Both the position numbers and the translations under genes were made by a program. A stretch of DNA of 64,000 bases from an uncultured Sutterella sp. GTDB lineage: Bacteria; Pseudomonadota; Gammaproteobacteria; Burkholderiales; Burkholderiaceae_F. The DNA lies in assembly GCA_949287305.1 (NCBI GenBank), contig CASEFX010000026.1:155246-219245 (forward strand), given 5' to 3'. Below, one piece after another: positions 19,520 to 29,291 of the stretch. The notes under the pieces are model-generated. The model made no database searches, was not told where the DNA came from, and saw nothing but the letters and a program-made list of their open reading frames with translations. How positions within the stretch are numbered: position 1 is the stretch's first letter; each line of letters starts with the position of its first letter.

Positions 19520-20932
19520 ATGACGATCCCTTCCCACTACCCCGAAACGCTGAACGGGGACGAGGCCGAAGACAGCGCCTCGTCCGCCTCCGCCCGACCG
19601 AAACGCGCGCCCGACGCCGAAACGCCCGAAAAAACCGTGGTGCGCCGCGCGCCGCCTTCGAGAGAGAAGAGTTCCGTTCCGATCGTCGAGCGAAAGGGCC
19701 AGTCCTTCGAGGCGGCCCGCGTCTTTCGCGAGCGCTCCCGCGCGACTTTCGGCACCGACAATCTCGCCGACTGGGAACTCTTTCTCGCCCGCGCCGAAGC
19801 GCACGTGCCGCTTTCGCAGGTGGAGCTCGCCGCCTACGCGCAGATGCAGCTCGCGCTCGCCGACTACGCGCTCAAGGTCCTCTCGGGGCGCGTAACGCCG
19901 GGCGAGAAGAAAGACCTCCCCAAGCCCGAAGACCTCTACCGCGCGGCCTCCGCGGAGAGCCTCGACGCCGTGCGCCGCCGCATTCTCGAAGGGATCCGTT
20001 TTCACCGCAAGCGCACGCAAAAGCGCGCGAAGAAATTGCCCGAAGGCGACGCCGCGCGCGAACACCTCGAGAAAATGCTCGACTCCCGCGCCGCGAACGA
20101 ACTCCTTCACACGGGATCGATCCCCTGGGACGCCGCCGAAGACGGCCACTTTCTGGGACGGAGCACCGCCTGGCGCCTCGGGATCGTGCGCTGGGCGCGG
20201 CAGATCGCACCCGAACGGGCGGAGCGCATTTCGGATGCGCTTTGCCGAAGCGAAGTTCATCACGCGGGAACGCTCGACGGACGTCTCTGCTGGGAGGACG
20301 GCCGTCCGATGCTCTTTATCTCCGAGTGGACGCTTTTGACCGTGAAGCTCGTGCATGAAGCGTGGCTCCACGATCCGAGAATCGTCGTCGTGAACGTCGG
20401 AAAGCCGCTCGGCCGAAATCCCTTCGCGCCCTTTCGGCTCGCCTTCCTCGACGACGTCCACGGCCACGTCTCGGCCCTTTTCGGCGTGACGCACACCCCC
20501 GTTCTCGTGGAGCCGCGCTTTGCTAGCGTCACCTATACGGCGGCGACGGGGTGGCTTGATTTGACGAAGGCGGATTCGTTGCGCGTTCCGTCCTTTTACC
20601 GCACGCTCGCCGAAGCGGCCTTTCTCGCCGAAGTCTCGAAAGACCTCGAGAAGACGTCGATCACGGAGCTCTCGCGCTCTTCGGTCCTTCGTCTCGCGAA
20701 CGCCCGCACGACCTTCGAGGCGATCATCCGGGTCGCGATGACGGAACCCCGTCCCGCGCCCGATCCGGTCTTGAAGGAAATTTTGCGCAAAAACCGCGAG
20801 ACCCTGATCGTGATCCGCGAAAAGGTGCTCGCCTATCTCGCGACGGCCGAAACCCGAGCCCGCCACGCCAAGGCCCGCTCGGTGCGGCTTCGCGCTGCGG
20901 CCTACGCCGAGGCCCGGGGAGAGGAGCCGTGA
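19520..20932 (+). CDS. unknown protein encoded in the tra operon
   Basis: A 470-residue protein between the trbI-like gene and traU, where other F-type operons carry traW. It is not TraW-like: no signal peptide, no membrane segment, a disordered first 55 residues, a charged helical region to about 190, a mixed alpha/beta domain with GRLCWEDGRPMLFISEW and PRIVVVNVGKPLGRNPFAP, and a helical C-terminus. It should be cytoplasmic. The last bases overlap traU (GTGA), so it belongs to the operon. I do not recognise the family. Roles such as a relaxosome or coupling accessory protein are guesses. Confidence 0.75.
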   Translation: MTIPSHYPETLNGDEAEDSASSASARPKRAPDAETPEKTVVRRAPPSREKSSVPIVERKGQSFEAARVFRERSRATFGTDNLADWELFLARAEAHVPLSQVELAAYAQMQLALADYALKVLSGRVTPGEKKDLPKPEDLYRAASAESLDAVRRRILEGIRFHRKRTQKRAKKLPEGDAAREHLEKMLDSRAANELLHTGSIPWDAAEDGHFLGRSTAWRLGIVRWARQIAPERAERISDALCRSEVHHAGTLDGRLCWEDGRPMLFISEWTLLTVKLVHEAWLHDPRIVVVNVGKPLGRNPFAPFRLAFLDDVHGHVSALFGVTHTPVLVEPRFASVTYTAATGWLDLTKADSLRVPSFYRTLAEAAFLAEVSKDLEKTSITELSRSSVLRLANARTTFEAIIRVAMTEPRPAPDPVLKEILRKNRETLIVIREKVLAYLATAETRARHAKARSVRLRAAAYAEARGEEP

Positions 20933-22038
20933 GCATCCCGCGGTTTTCCCAAATGTCCCCGAACCGGCGCGCCTTCGTACGGTCCGCGAAGAAGACCGCC
21001 ACGGTTTTCGCGTCCCTTCTCTCCCTGGCGGGAACGGCCGCGGCCGAACCCCACTGTCCCGGACGCTTTCCCAATCCCGTGACCGACGTGTGCTGGTCCT
21101 GCGTCTTTCCGATCGTGGTCGGAACGAACGTCCCCCTCGGAAAGGTGCCCGACGACAGCTACACGCCCGACACGGACGCCTCGGCCCTCTGCGTCTGCGG
21201 CGAGAACGTGAACGTGGAAGGAGGCGTGAATTTGTCCTTCTGGGAGCCCCTTCGCACGGCCGAAGTCGTGCGGCACGCCTGGTGCTCGCCCACGCTCGGG
21301 GGCGTGACGCTCGCCGACAACCAAGGGATCACGCGCAGTCCCGACCACGGCCGCGGTCAAAACGGCCGAAACACGCGCTTCGCAAACGTCCACTGGTTCG
21401 TCAGCCCCTGGTTGTTCGTTCTCGAAGCGGTCTCCGACATTTCCTGCCTCGAGCAGGCGCCCTGGGACCTCGCCTACCTCTCGGAACTCGATCCCCTCTG
21501 GGACGACACCCTCGCGGGCTTTTTGCTCGCTCCCGACGCCGCGCTCTTTGCGAATCCCGCGGCGCAGGCCGCCTGCGTCGCGGACTGTCTCGCGGCGAAC
21601 GTGAAAAAGCCCGTCGAAACGCTTTACTGGTGCTCGGGCTGCCGCGGGGGCGTCTTTCCGCTTTCGGGCTGGTCCGCGTCGGCCTCCACCTGGGCCGCCG
21701 AGTGGGAGCTTCTCGCCCACCGCTTCGCCTTGAAGCTCTCGCGAGAAGGCGTGCTCTGGTCCGCCCACGGGAAGAAGGGTCAGTGCGGCCCCTACTGGCG
21801 GCCGATTCTCCAGAAGGAGCACTGGAAGACCCAGTTGATGTATCCCTCGCGCGCGACCGACAAGACGGTCTTCGGGACCTGCTGTCAGCCGCTCGGGCGC
21901 TCGACCCTCTTTTGGGACCGCTTCAAGACCTATGCGCCGGGCGGCGAAGACGGCGCGCTCCTTCTCTTCCGGCACCGCGACTGCTGCGTACGAAAGTCCT
22001 TGACGAGCTTCGTGATTCCGGGAAAGCCCGGCGGCTGA
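20929..22038 (+). CDS. traU: TraU, conjugal transfer periplasmic protein
   Basis: 369 residues from a GTG start with GAGGAG just upstream. A signal peptide (Lys-rich start, FASLLSLAGTAAA) precedes the Cys-rich TraU domain with CPGRFPNPVTDVCWSCVFPI, a motif highly conserved in the family, and paired cysteines to the end (CCQP, DCCVRK). TraU is a periplasmic protein needed for DNA transfer more than for pilus formation, and its many disulfides normally need an isomerase. No disulfide isomerase gene (trbB/dsbC) is seen in the operon. Confidence 0.93.
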   Translation: MSIPRFSQMSPNRRAFVRSAKKTATVFASLLSLAGTAAAEPHCPGRFPNPVTDVCWSCVFPIVVGTNVPLGKVPDDSYTPDTDASALCVCGENVNVEGGVNLSFWEPLRTAEVVRHAWCSPTLGGVTLADNQGITRSPDHGRGQNGRNTRFANVHWFVSPWLFVLEAVSDISCLEQAPWDLAYLSELDPLWDDTLAGFLLAPDAALFANPAAQAACVADCLAANVKKPVETLYWCSGCRGGVFPLSGWSASASTWAAEWELLAHRFALKLSREGVLWSAHGKKGQCGPYWRPILQKEHWKTQLMYPSRATDKTVFGTCCQPLGRSTLFWDRFKTYAPGGEDGALLLFRHRDCCVRKSLTSFVIPGKPGG

Positions 22039-22108
22039 GGCCGACGGATTCCGACCCGATTTCTTTTCCAACCCTCTTTTGACGCCAAACCCTTGCAATT
22101 TTGACGCC

Positions 22109-22975
22109 ATGACAACCGACAACCGCTCCTTTTCCGACGACACGTCCTTTCCCGCCGTTTCGACCGCCGCGCTTCTCTTTGTCGCCGCGACCGAGCTCGC
22201 GGCGGGGACGCTCACGATCGAGCCCGCCCCCTGCCCCGCCTGCTCCGCAAGCGTCTCCGCTTCTTCCGAAGGACTCGGACGCGTGACGATGCACGGGGCT
22301 TCGGGCCCCGTCTACGAAGCCGCGGAAGAGGACATGCTCGAAGCCCTCGAAGAAAAGGCGAAGGAGAGCCTGCGCTCGGGCGAATGGGGCCGCGAAATGG
22401 CGAAGATCCGCGAGCGCGCAATGCTCGCCGCCGACCGCCCCGAAGGGCTGCCCCTGCCGCGAAGCACCCGACGCACGAAAACGGTCGAGCCCCTTCCCGA
22501 CCGCCTCCCCGAAGGGAACCCCCTGAAGGCCGCGCTCGCGGACTTCGAGCGGCGCTACCTCCTCGTCGACGCGACCGACCCGCGGTCCCTCCGTTGGGCA
22601 AAGGAAACGCTCGCCGGGACCGATCCCCAAAGACTGCGGACGCTTCGCGTCGTGCTTACGAACGGCTCGGTGCGCGAAGCGGGTCAAAGCTTGAGCACCC
22701 GCGTCTGGTTCGACGCCCGCGGAGCCCTTTCGCGCCGCTTCGGGCTCACCGCCCAACCCGCGCTCGTGACGCTTTCCGAGAAGGCCATCACGGTGGAGAC
22801 GCCCGACCTTTCGGGCGTGAACGAAGAAAGCTTTTCCGAACGCCGACCGGACTTGGGCTCCGCCGCCGTTTCCGATCCCCGTCCCGAAGTGCGTCCCGAA
22901 AACGCCCGCCGTTCTTCGGCGCGCCGCTACGGGGACGTCGGAGCCGAAGGAAGCTTCGAAGGAGCGGGCGAATGA
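22109..22975 (+). CDS. traW: TraW, pilus assembly protein
   Basis: About 288 residues from ATG 22109; a TTG at 22079 is possible. The signal sequence is weak (STAALLFVAATELAAG). The C-terminal half carries the TraW pattern: YLLVDATDPRSL, RVVLTNGS, VWFDARGALSRRFGL, then QPALVTLSEKAITVE. TraW works with TrbC in the periplasm during pilus assembly. The gene is out of F order (after traU here) and overlaps trbC. Confidence 0.8.
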   Translation: MTTDNRSFSDDTSFPAVSTAALLFVAATELAAGTLTIEPAPCPACSASVSASSEGLGRVTMHGASGPVYEAAEEDMLEALEEKAKESLRSGEWGREMAKIRERAMLAADRPEGLPLPRSTRRTKTVEPLPDRLPEGNPLKAALADFERRYLLVDATDPRSLRWAKETLAGTDPQRLRTLRVVLTNGSVREAGQSLSTRVWFDARGALSRRFGLTAQPALVTLSEKAITVETPDLSGVNEESFSERRPDLGSAAVSDPRPEVRPENARRSSARRYGDVGAEGSFEGAGE

Positions 22976-23868
22976 CGCGTCTGCGTATGCTGCGTTTTGC
23001 CGCGGTCCCGGCACTCCTCGCTCTCGGGGCGGCCGGGGCGGCTCAAGCGGTCCAAACAGCCCGAACGGCCGACATGCCCGCGTCCGTCGAAGGGACGACG
23101 ATCACCGAAGCGCCGCTCTCCGCGCCGCAGAGCCGTCTCCTTCCGGCGGTCTCCTCCGGAGAACGGCCGGAAGAACCGAAGGAAAACGTTCGTCCCCCGG
23201 GCGCCGAAGCGCCGGAAGCTCCGTCCCTCCCCGGGCAAGATACGCCCGTCGGGACGTCTCAGGAAGGACCGCGGGCGCCGCAAAGGGGCGACGCGCTGCG
23301 TCTCTATTACCTCGGCACGCTCGGCCTCCCCGAGACCTCTCTGGAACGCATCGCCCGGGACTTGGCGAAGCTCGGCCTTCCCTACACGATCCGGGGCCTC
23401 CCCTGGAAGACCGTCCAGACGGACCCGAACCGAAGCGACATCGCGAGGCGCGAGACGACTCTGGAAGACCTTACCGAACCCTTCAACCGCGAGAAAACAC
23501 CCGTCTACGTCGACCCGCGCCCCTTCCGGGCGCTCGAAGCCGCGCTGAAAAACCAAGGCTTTTCGGGGGCGCTTCCCCTGCCGCTCTGGCTCGTGACGCT
23601 CGAAGGGGACGCTCCCGCGACCGAAGTCCTCCCGGGCGACCTTTCGCCCCTTTGCGCACTGGGCGACCTTCTTGCCAGGACCGAGTCGCCCAAGCTGCGC
23701 GAAACACTGCGCGCGGACCTTCGGGAGCGCCTCGCCGCATCGGCGGACGAAGCGGACGCAGCTTGGGACGAGCTTCTCGTCTGCGCCGACTTTTCGCCCG
23801 ACGTGCGGCCCGTCGGGCCCGGCCGAAAGGACGCCGCCCGGTCGGACGGAAACCGAGGCCGAGACTGA
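22972..23868 (+). CDS. trbC: TrbC, pilus assembly protein
   Basis: 298 residues; the ATG overlaps the traW stop. A signal peptide (FAAVPALLALGAAGAAQA) and a 70-residue Pro/Glu linker precede a TrbC-type domain: LRLYYLGTLGLPETSLERIA, YTIRGLPW, TPVYVDPRPF and PLWLVTLEGD. TrbC pairs with TraW and TraF during F-pilus assembly. Confidence 0.8.
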   Translation: MTRLRMLRFAAVPALLALGAAGAAQAVQTARTADMPASVEGTTITEAPLSAPQSRLLPAVSSGERPEEPKENVRPPGAEAPEAPSLPGQDTPVGTSQEGPRAPQRGDALRLYYLGTLGLPETSLERIARDLAKLGLPYTIRGLPWKTVQTDPNRSDIARRETTLEDLTEPFNREKTPVYVDPRPFRALEAALKNQGFSGALPLPLWLVTLEGDAPATEVLPGDLSPLCALGDLLARTESPKLRETLRADLRERLAASADEADAAWDELLVCADFSPDVRPVGPGRKDAARSDGNRGRD

Positions 23869-23927
23869 GACCGAACCCCCAAATCCAAACAACCCAAACA
23901 AAACGACAACCACGCAACCGCACGGAT

Positions 23928-25343
23928 ATGAAAACGAATTCCTCCGCCGGGACAGAAGCCGAGAAGCAGGCTCCCGGCTACAAGACCGCCAAACCGACGA
24001 ATCCCCGACTCGGGAGCCCCGTCGACGTCCTCCTCGCCCTCACGACGGCGGGGGCGACGCTCGCCGGAGCGGCCTTTCTTGCCGCCCTTCTCGCCTCGGG
24101 CGCGGCACGGGCCGCCATGAGCGCCGAAGAGGCGGCGGCGCTTGCGTGGGAGACGCCTTCGCCCGACATCGGGAGCATGAGCGAATCCGCCTCGCAGAAC
24201 CGGGACGAAGTCTGGCAGTCCTTCGAGCCCGTCACCGCGGAAGGGTTCGAGAAGGAAAAGGCGCCCTATCAGGACGGCTACGGCGCGCTCTTCGGACCCG
24301 CCTCAAGCGAAGTCGTGCGCTGCCGCGACAAAGAGGACACTACCTGCCGAGCGATTCAGGTCCTCGACAAGGGGTTCCCCGAGCGTCCGTCGATTTCGGA
24401 AGACGATCTCGCGGGCCGAGACGAAATCGTGGTGGATTCGGGCGGGACCTCCGGCCCCTCGGGCGACGGCTGCCGCCCGAACGTGGTGACGACGCCCGAC
24501 CGCGTCGAAACGGAAGTCTGCTCGGCCGGAGGCTTTTATTCCGACCTCGTCTGCCGCAAGGGCTGGGAGGAAGGTCCCGCGACGACCCTCACGCGCTGGC
24601 GCTGTCGGGATTCCGAGTCGTCCGACTCGTCCGTCACCTGCCGCGTGACGGCTTCTTTTACGACGACCCCGGTGTGGACTTCGAGCTGCTCCTTCGGGGA
24701 AGAGGCGGCGACGCCCGCCAAGAGCTTCAAGAAGATCACCCAAGCGACGGCCCGCGCGAGCTTTCCCGCGCTCTGCACGGCCCCGCAGTACACGGTTTCC
24801 GAAACCGTCTGCGAAGACGTGCTCAGCGTCGAAAAGGAGACGAGCGCCTGTACGCCCGGAAGCGTTTCGACCGCCTCCAACAGCGGGGGCGCCGACCTCG
24901 CGTCCGACCCTTGTCCGGGAGGCGTCACGCTCACGTCGGAGAAGACCTGCATTGCGAACGAGCAGCCCCGCCGGGCCACGGTGAAGCTCTCGCTCGACGG
25001 TTTTCCCTCCGCGACCCTCCGCGTGAGCGGATACCGGGACGTGACGCAGTCGGGCACGGGATGCACCTGCCGCTACAAAGTCCTGAAGGTCACCTGCGAC
25101 GGGGGCACCTGCTTTCTCGACGCGAGCGCCACGGTCTATCACCGAAGCGGCGGCACCAACCGCGAGACCGGGACCGTGACGGTTCGACACGTTTATCAGA
25201 CCTCGACCACGACCTGGAAGGAGACCTGGACCTCGACCTGTCCGGGCTCGAAGGCCCGCGGCGCCCGAGTCGGGTCCGAAGACGGGACTTCGGCCGCCGT
25301 CCGGCCCCTCGTGAAGACCGCCGCCGAGAAGGAGGCGCTCTGA
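23928..25343 (+). CDS. Cys-rich exported protein, possible TraN N-terminal half
   Basis: 471 residues with an internal hydrophobic export signal at about 34-60 ending SGAARA. The mature part has more than 20 Cys in spaced pairs. The stretch CRDKEDTTCRAIQVLDKGFPE resembles the start of large TraN proteins from other F-type elements, and the next gene, coupled by an ATGA overlap, is clearly TraN. I therefore read the pair as a bipartite TraN, but an independent Cys-rich envelope protein is equally allowed. Being secreted and Cys-rich, it probably works with TraN at the outer membrane or in mating-pair stabilisation. Confidence 0.65.
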   Translation: MKTNSSAGTEAEKQAPGYKTAKPTNPRLGSPVDVLLALTTAGATLAGAAFLAALLASGAARAAMSAEEAAALAWETPSPDIGSMSESASQNRDEVWQSFEPVTAEGFEKEKAPYQDGYGALFGPASSEVVRCRDKEDTTCRAIQVLDKGFPERPSISEDDLAGRDEIVVDSGGTSGPSGDGCRPNVVTTPDRVETEVCSAGGFYSDLVCRKGWEEGPATTLTRWRCRDSESSDSSVTCRVTASFTTTPVWTSSCSFGEEAATPAKSFKKITQATARASFPALCTAPQYTVSETVCEDVLSVEKETSACTPGSVSTASNSGGADLASDPCPGGVTLTSEKTCIANEQPRRATVKLSLDGFPSATLRVSGYRDVTQSGTGCTCRYKVLKVTCDGGTCFLDASATVYHRSGGTNRETGTVTVRHVYQTSTTTWKETWTSTCPGSKARGARVGSEDGTSAAVRPLVKTAAEKEAL

Positions 25344-27901
25344 TGTTCTTCCGCCATTACCTTGCCCGAACTTTCGCGCGAAAGGGCCTCGCCGCGGCGA
25401 TCCTCGCGGGTCTCTGCGCCCTCGCTTTCGCGGCCGAGCCCGTCTGCGTCGAGTCCGAAGCCGTCTGCGTCGACACGGCCGACCGCGTGATCGACGGCGT
25501 CACCGTCTCGAAGCCCTGCTGGCGCTATGAAAAGCGCATCCGCTGCTTTGCCCCGCACGCCGACGCCCTCGCCTGCACGGGCCCGAACCTTCCAACTTCT
25601 TGCACGGCGGGCGAAGCGCGTTGTTCGAAGGAGGACGAAACCATGGGGTGTTTGGAAACCGAGACGCCGCTTACCTGCACCGCGCCCGTGGGAAGCGAAA
25701 CTTTGACCAACCGGGCGGCCCCCGGAACGGCGACGTCCGACGGCACGACCCGCGTCGGACAGCACCGCGGAATCGCCGCCCTCGATCCGGTCGTGGAAAT
25801 TTCGTATTCCGAGTCGATCGAGGGGGACGCCACGCTCGGCGAAGGCTGCCGGATCGAGTCCGAGCGGTGTTTGGATTCGACGCCGCGCAAAATCGCCGTC
25901 GAAAACTGGCCGGGCCACACAGCAACCGCTTCTCCCGCTTGTTGGGAAACCGAAGTGACCGTGAGCTGCCCGACGGCCGACGGGGCGGAGAGCTGTCAAA
26001 AATTGGTCGACGCGGGCTGCACGCAGACGGGCGAAACCGTCTGCGCCGAAGAACGGGAAGGCGTCTGCGTGCGGTGGCGGCAGACCTACCGATGCGGCAA
26101 CCCCGTGACCGGGGACGGGATCGTGACCGACGGCCCCGTCGACGAGCCCGACGGGGGCGTCGCAACCGACGACTCGGCCTGCCGAAAGGAACTCGACGAA
26201 GCGCTCGAAGCGGGACTCTCCTGCGAAGCCGTGTCGTCGGTCTGCGTAAAGCCGGGCGACACCGTCTGGGTCGACGGCCGTCCCGTCACGATCGACTGCG
26301 CCGAAAAGGAGGTCGTCTATCGGTGTAGGGGCGAAGGTGAAAAGGGCTGCGCCGCGCTCGAAGCTTTGGCGGAAGAAGGCGTCTGCCGCCGCGAGACCGA
26401 GCCCGTCTGCGAAAAGGAGGAAGGCGGGGCGTGTCTCGTTTGGTCCTCCGTCTTTCGCTGCGGCCCCGACGCCGCCGTGCCCGACACCGCGGAGGACCTC
26501 GGCACGGTCGAGGAAGTGACGATGAAGCCCTCCGACGGCTGCGCCGAGGAGGAGGCGTCGGGGGTCTGCAAGGAGACGTCGCGCGTCTGCACCGAAGGCG
26601 CGGGCGTGAAATTCGTGGACGGGAAGTTCGTCTACCGCGACTGCTGGGCCTGGACCGTTTCCTACACCTGCCTCACGACCTCGGACGACGACTGCGCGAA
26701 GTGGGAGAAAGACCCCGAGTGCCGGCTCGTTTCCGAAGTCTGTCCCGAAGGAGACGACTGTCTTCGGCCCCTTCGTACCTACGAGTGCACGCGCCCGGGC
26801 GAGTCCTTTGAACTCGGCGAGACCTGCGGCGGCGAAGTCTGCGTGGGCGACCTCTGCCACGCGACGGACGGCCCTGCCGACGAAGACCTGGCCGACGCGA
26901 TCGTGCAGATCGAAATCGGACGGCAGTTGGGGCTCTACGGGGACGTGACGGGGAACCGCTTCTTTTCGGGCGAAGCGCTTCAGTGCAAGGACCGGAAAGG
27001 GGCGCCCTCCTGCTGTCGAAGCGAAGTCGTGGCGGGGATGAGCAACACGAACTTTACGGCCTACTTGGTCTGGGGCGCGGCGGACGCCGCCTGGGAGGGA
27101 ATCAAGTACGTGGGGAGCCCCTACGTCTACGACCTCCTCGCCTGGAGCGAGCACACCGAATGGCTTTTGAACGCCCTCTACGGCTCGGCCGCCTCGGGGG
27201 CCTACAACCCGTCGTTTTCCTTCTGGGGCGTCTCCGCCACGATGGTGGAAGGAGAGCTCCAGTTCAGCTTCTCGGTCGAGGGCTTTCTCGCCGCGGCCGC
27301 TCTGCAGTTCTGGGAGCGCCACAAGACCTGCGACGCGGAAGACCAAAAGGTGGCGATGGCGCGCGGCCAGGGCCTGTGCCATTTCATCGGGACGCACTGC
27401 GTCGACAAGGTCCCGGGGCTCGGCTGCACGAAGCGCGAAGAGGTTTACGTCTGCTTCAACTCGCTTTTGGCGCGCCTCATAAACGAACAGGGCCGCGCGC
27501 AGATCGGGCGCGGCTGGGGATCGGTCGAAACGCCCGACGCCCGGGGCTTCACGATTGAGGAGATCGAGGAGCTCGACTTCACCCAAATGGACTTCACGGC
27601 CTTCGTGCAGGACGTTCTGCGGGAAGTGCAGTCCAAGGGCGAATTCACGGACGAGGCGACGCTCGCCCGCATCCAAGAGCGTCTTCAGGAAATGCTTTCG
27701 GGCGAAGCGGGGATCTTCGGCCCGATGAAGAACCCCGAATACGCGACCGACACGCGGCCGGGCGGGAAAAGCGGGGCGGCCTTGCGGAGCTTCCTCAAGG
27801 AAGGCTGGGAGCGGCCCTCCCCGCGCATCGAGGCCTATCTGAAACGAAACGGCCTATACGGCTACGACGGACAAGAACGAAAGGAGGAGAACGACCGATG
27901 A
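25343..27901 (+). CDS. traN: TraN, mating-pair stabilisation protein
   Basis: 852 residues. AAGGAGG lies about ten bases upstream and the ATG overlaps the previous stop. After a signal peptide (LAAAILAGLCALAFA) the protein is built of repeated Cys-rich modules with the pattern C..ESEAVC, DG..V..CWRYEKRIRC typical of TraN. The last 250 residues (EALQCKDRKGAPSCCRS onward) match the conserved TraN C-terminal domain. TraN sits in the donor outer membrane and contacts the recipient; variation in its exposed part sets host preference in F-like plasmids. Confidence 0.9.
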   Translation: MFFRHYLARTFARKGLAAAILAGLCALAFAAEPVCVESEAVCVDTADRVIDGVTVSKPCWRYEKRIRCFAPHADALACTGPNLPTSCTAGEARCSKEDETMGCLETETPLTCTAPVGSETLTNRAAPGTATSDGTTRVGQHRGIAALDPVVEISYSESIEGDATLGEGCRIESERCLDSTPRKIAVENWPGHTATASPACWETEVTVSCPTADGAESCQKLVDAGCTQTGETVCAEEREGVCVRWRQTYRCGNPVTGDGIVTDGPVDEPDGGVATDDSACRKELDEALEAGLSCEAVSSVCVKPGDTVWVDGRPVTIDCAEKEVVYRCRGEGEKGCAALEALAEEGVCRRETEPVCEKEEGGACLVWSSVFRCGPDAAVPDTAEDLGTVEEVTMKPSDGCAEEEASGVCKETSRVCTEGAGVKFVDGKFVYRDCWAWTVSYTCLTTSDDDCAKWEKDPECRLVSEVCPEGDDCLRPLRTYECTRPGESFELGETCGGEVCVGDLCHATDGPADEDLADAIVQIEIGRQLGLYGDVTGNRFFSGEALQCKDRKGAPSCCRSEVVAGMSNTNFTAYLVWGAADAAWEGIKYVGSPYVYDLLAWSEHTEWLLNALYGSAASGAYNPSFSFWGVSATMVEGELQFSFSVEGFLAAAALQFWERHKTCDAEDQKVAMARGQGLCHFIGTHCVDKVPGLGCTKREEVYVCFNSLLARLINEQGRAQIGRGWGSVETPDARGFTIEEIEELDFTQMDFTAFVQDVLREVQSKGEFTDEATLARIQERLQEMLSGEAGIFGPMKNPEYATDTRPGGKSGAALRSFLKEGWERPSPRIEAYLKRNGLYGYDGQERKEENDR

Positions 27902-29124
27902 AGAGGACGACGAAGAAGACTTTTGCGGATGTGGGGCGGCGCGCCCTCGGGCGAAGCCTTTGCCTTGCGGCACTCGCCTGCGCTTTCCTGAGTCCCGCCC
28001 AAGGTACCGAGACCGAAGCCCAGGCCCCCGTCGGAGAACCCCTCCGACGCGCGCCCCAAAGCTTTTGGGAGGCGGACGTCTGGGAGGACCCGAACCGCCC
28101 CTTCCTCTACTACGGCGAGGATCGGGACGAGCGGGAAGTCCGCCCGGCTCCCAAGGCGCCCGAACCGCGCTACGACGACTTCTCCCGCTTCACGACGGTG
28201 GAGGCGTTGAAACGGGAGTTCGAGCGCCGAAAGGAAGCCGCCATCATGCACCCCGAAGACGAGGAGAAGATGCTTGCCTTTCTCGCGCTCTCCGACCACA
28301 TTCAGAGCCGCTCGCAGCGCTTCGCCGAAGGTTGGGAGCGCGTGCGTCTCGCACACCCCGAAATCGACTGGACGGCCTCGCACCCGCTCGTCAATTCCGT
28401 CGCGGGAACGCTCAAGACGGAGCGCGACGGCTTGAACCGCCGGCTCCTGCAAACGATCGCGAAGGAAGCGGGTCTTCTCTGGATCGCGGACGCCGACAAC
28501 CCCGTATCGCACGCGGCCGCGCCCTTGGTGCGGGCGTTTGCGAAGACGCACGGGTTTTCGCTCTTGGTCGTCGAAAAGAAGGGGCGTCCGATCGGATTCG
28601 ATCCGACGGTCTTTGCGGCCCCGAAGCCGGACCTTGGGATCGGCGCGAAGCTCGGCGCCGTGAATCCGGCAACTTTGCCCGCCCTCTTTCTCGTCCCCGA
28701 CCCCAAAACCCCCTATCCGACGCTCCGGGAGATCGTGCGAAAGGGCGGCGCCCTTCGCTTTGCGACGGGCGCGGTGTCGGTGACGAAGTTGGGAGAGAAC
28801 CTCCTTTTTCTGCTCGTCCCCGACCTTGAGAAATTCCCGAAGGCCCTTCCCTCCGAGCGCGCGGCGGCTCTCCGCACGGAGTGGTCGAACGCGTCCGCTT
28901 ACGTTTCGCCGAAGGCCGAGAGGTCCGACCGCTCCGAGGGACCCGAGTCAGGCGAAGCGGCATGGAAGGAGCGCGCACCGAGACTCCCGCCGTTCGGAAA
29001 CGCGGTGCGGCCTTGGGGCGAGCCGCTCCCGCCCGATCCTGCGGCGGGCGTCGCGCCCTTTGATCGAACGGTGCCGGCGGGAGGGGGCGGGCGGCCCGGA
29101 GCGCTCCCGGCCTTCGGCCCGTGA
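27898..29124 (+). CDS. traF: TraF, pilus assembly thioredoxin-fold protein
   Basis: 408 residues starting inside the traN stop (ATGA) with AAAGGAGG upstream. Signal peptide (LCLAALACAFLSPAQG), then SFWEADVWEDP, typical of TraF, and a thioredoxin-like domain (GLLWIADADNP, LLVVEKKG, LPALFLV, ALRFATG). No CxxC is present in the redox position, as in F TraF, so it should be structural. The final 90 residues are Pro/Gly-rich and variable. Confidence 0.88.
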   Translation: MKRTTKKTFADVGRRALGRSLCLAALACAFLSPAQGTETEAQAPVGEPLRRAPQSFWEADVWEDPNRPFLYYGEDRDEREVRPAPKAPEPRYDDFSRFTTVEALKREFERRKEAAIMHPEDEEKMLAFLALSDHIQSRSQRFAEGWERVRLAHPEIDWTASHPLVNSVAGTLKTERDGLNRRLLQTIAKEAGLLWIADADNPVSHAAAPLVRAFAKTHGFSLLVVEKKGRPIGFDPTVFAAPKPDLGIGAKLGAVNPATLPALFLVPDPKTPYPTLREIVRKGGALRFATGAVSVTKLGENLLFLLVPDLEKFPKALPSERAAALRTEWSNASAYVSPKAERSDRSEGPESGEAAWKERAPRLPPFGNAVRPWGEPLPPDPAAGVAPFDRTVPAGGGGRPGALPAFGP

Positions 29125-29291
29125 GCGGGCGGCGGGCCGCCTTGGGTTCCCCCGCGCGCTTTCGCGCGCGAAAGAGGCCCGTCGGGAAAGGGTTGCATTT
29201 CCGATCCCGATCCCGATGCCGATCCCGTCCGGTGCACGCCGTTTTTCCTTTTGAAAGATTGCCACTTGAATTTCGTAAACATCACTCTCCC

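Noticed and set aside
16415..20866. 1483-codon open frame on the minus strand opposite the trbI-like region
   Set aside because: Arg/Gly-rich antisense artefact of three well-supported tra genes.
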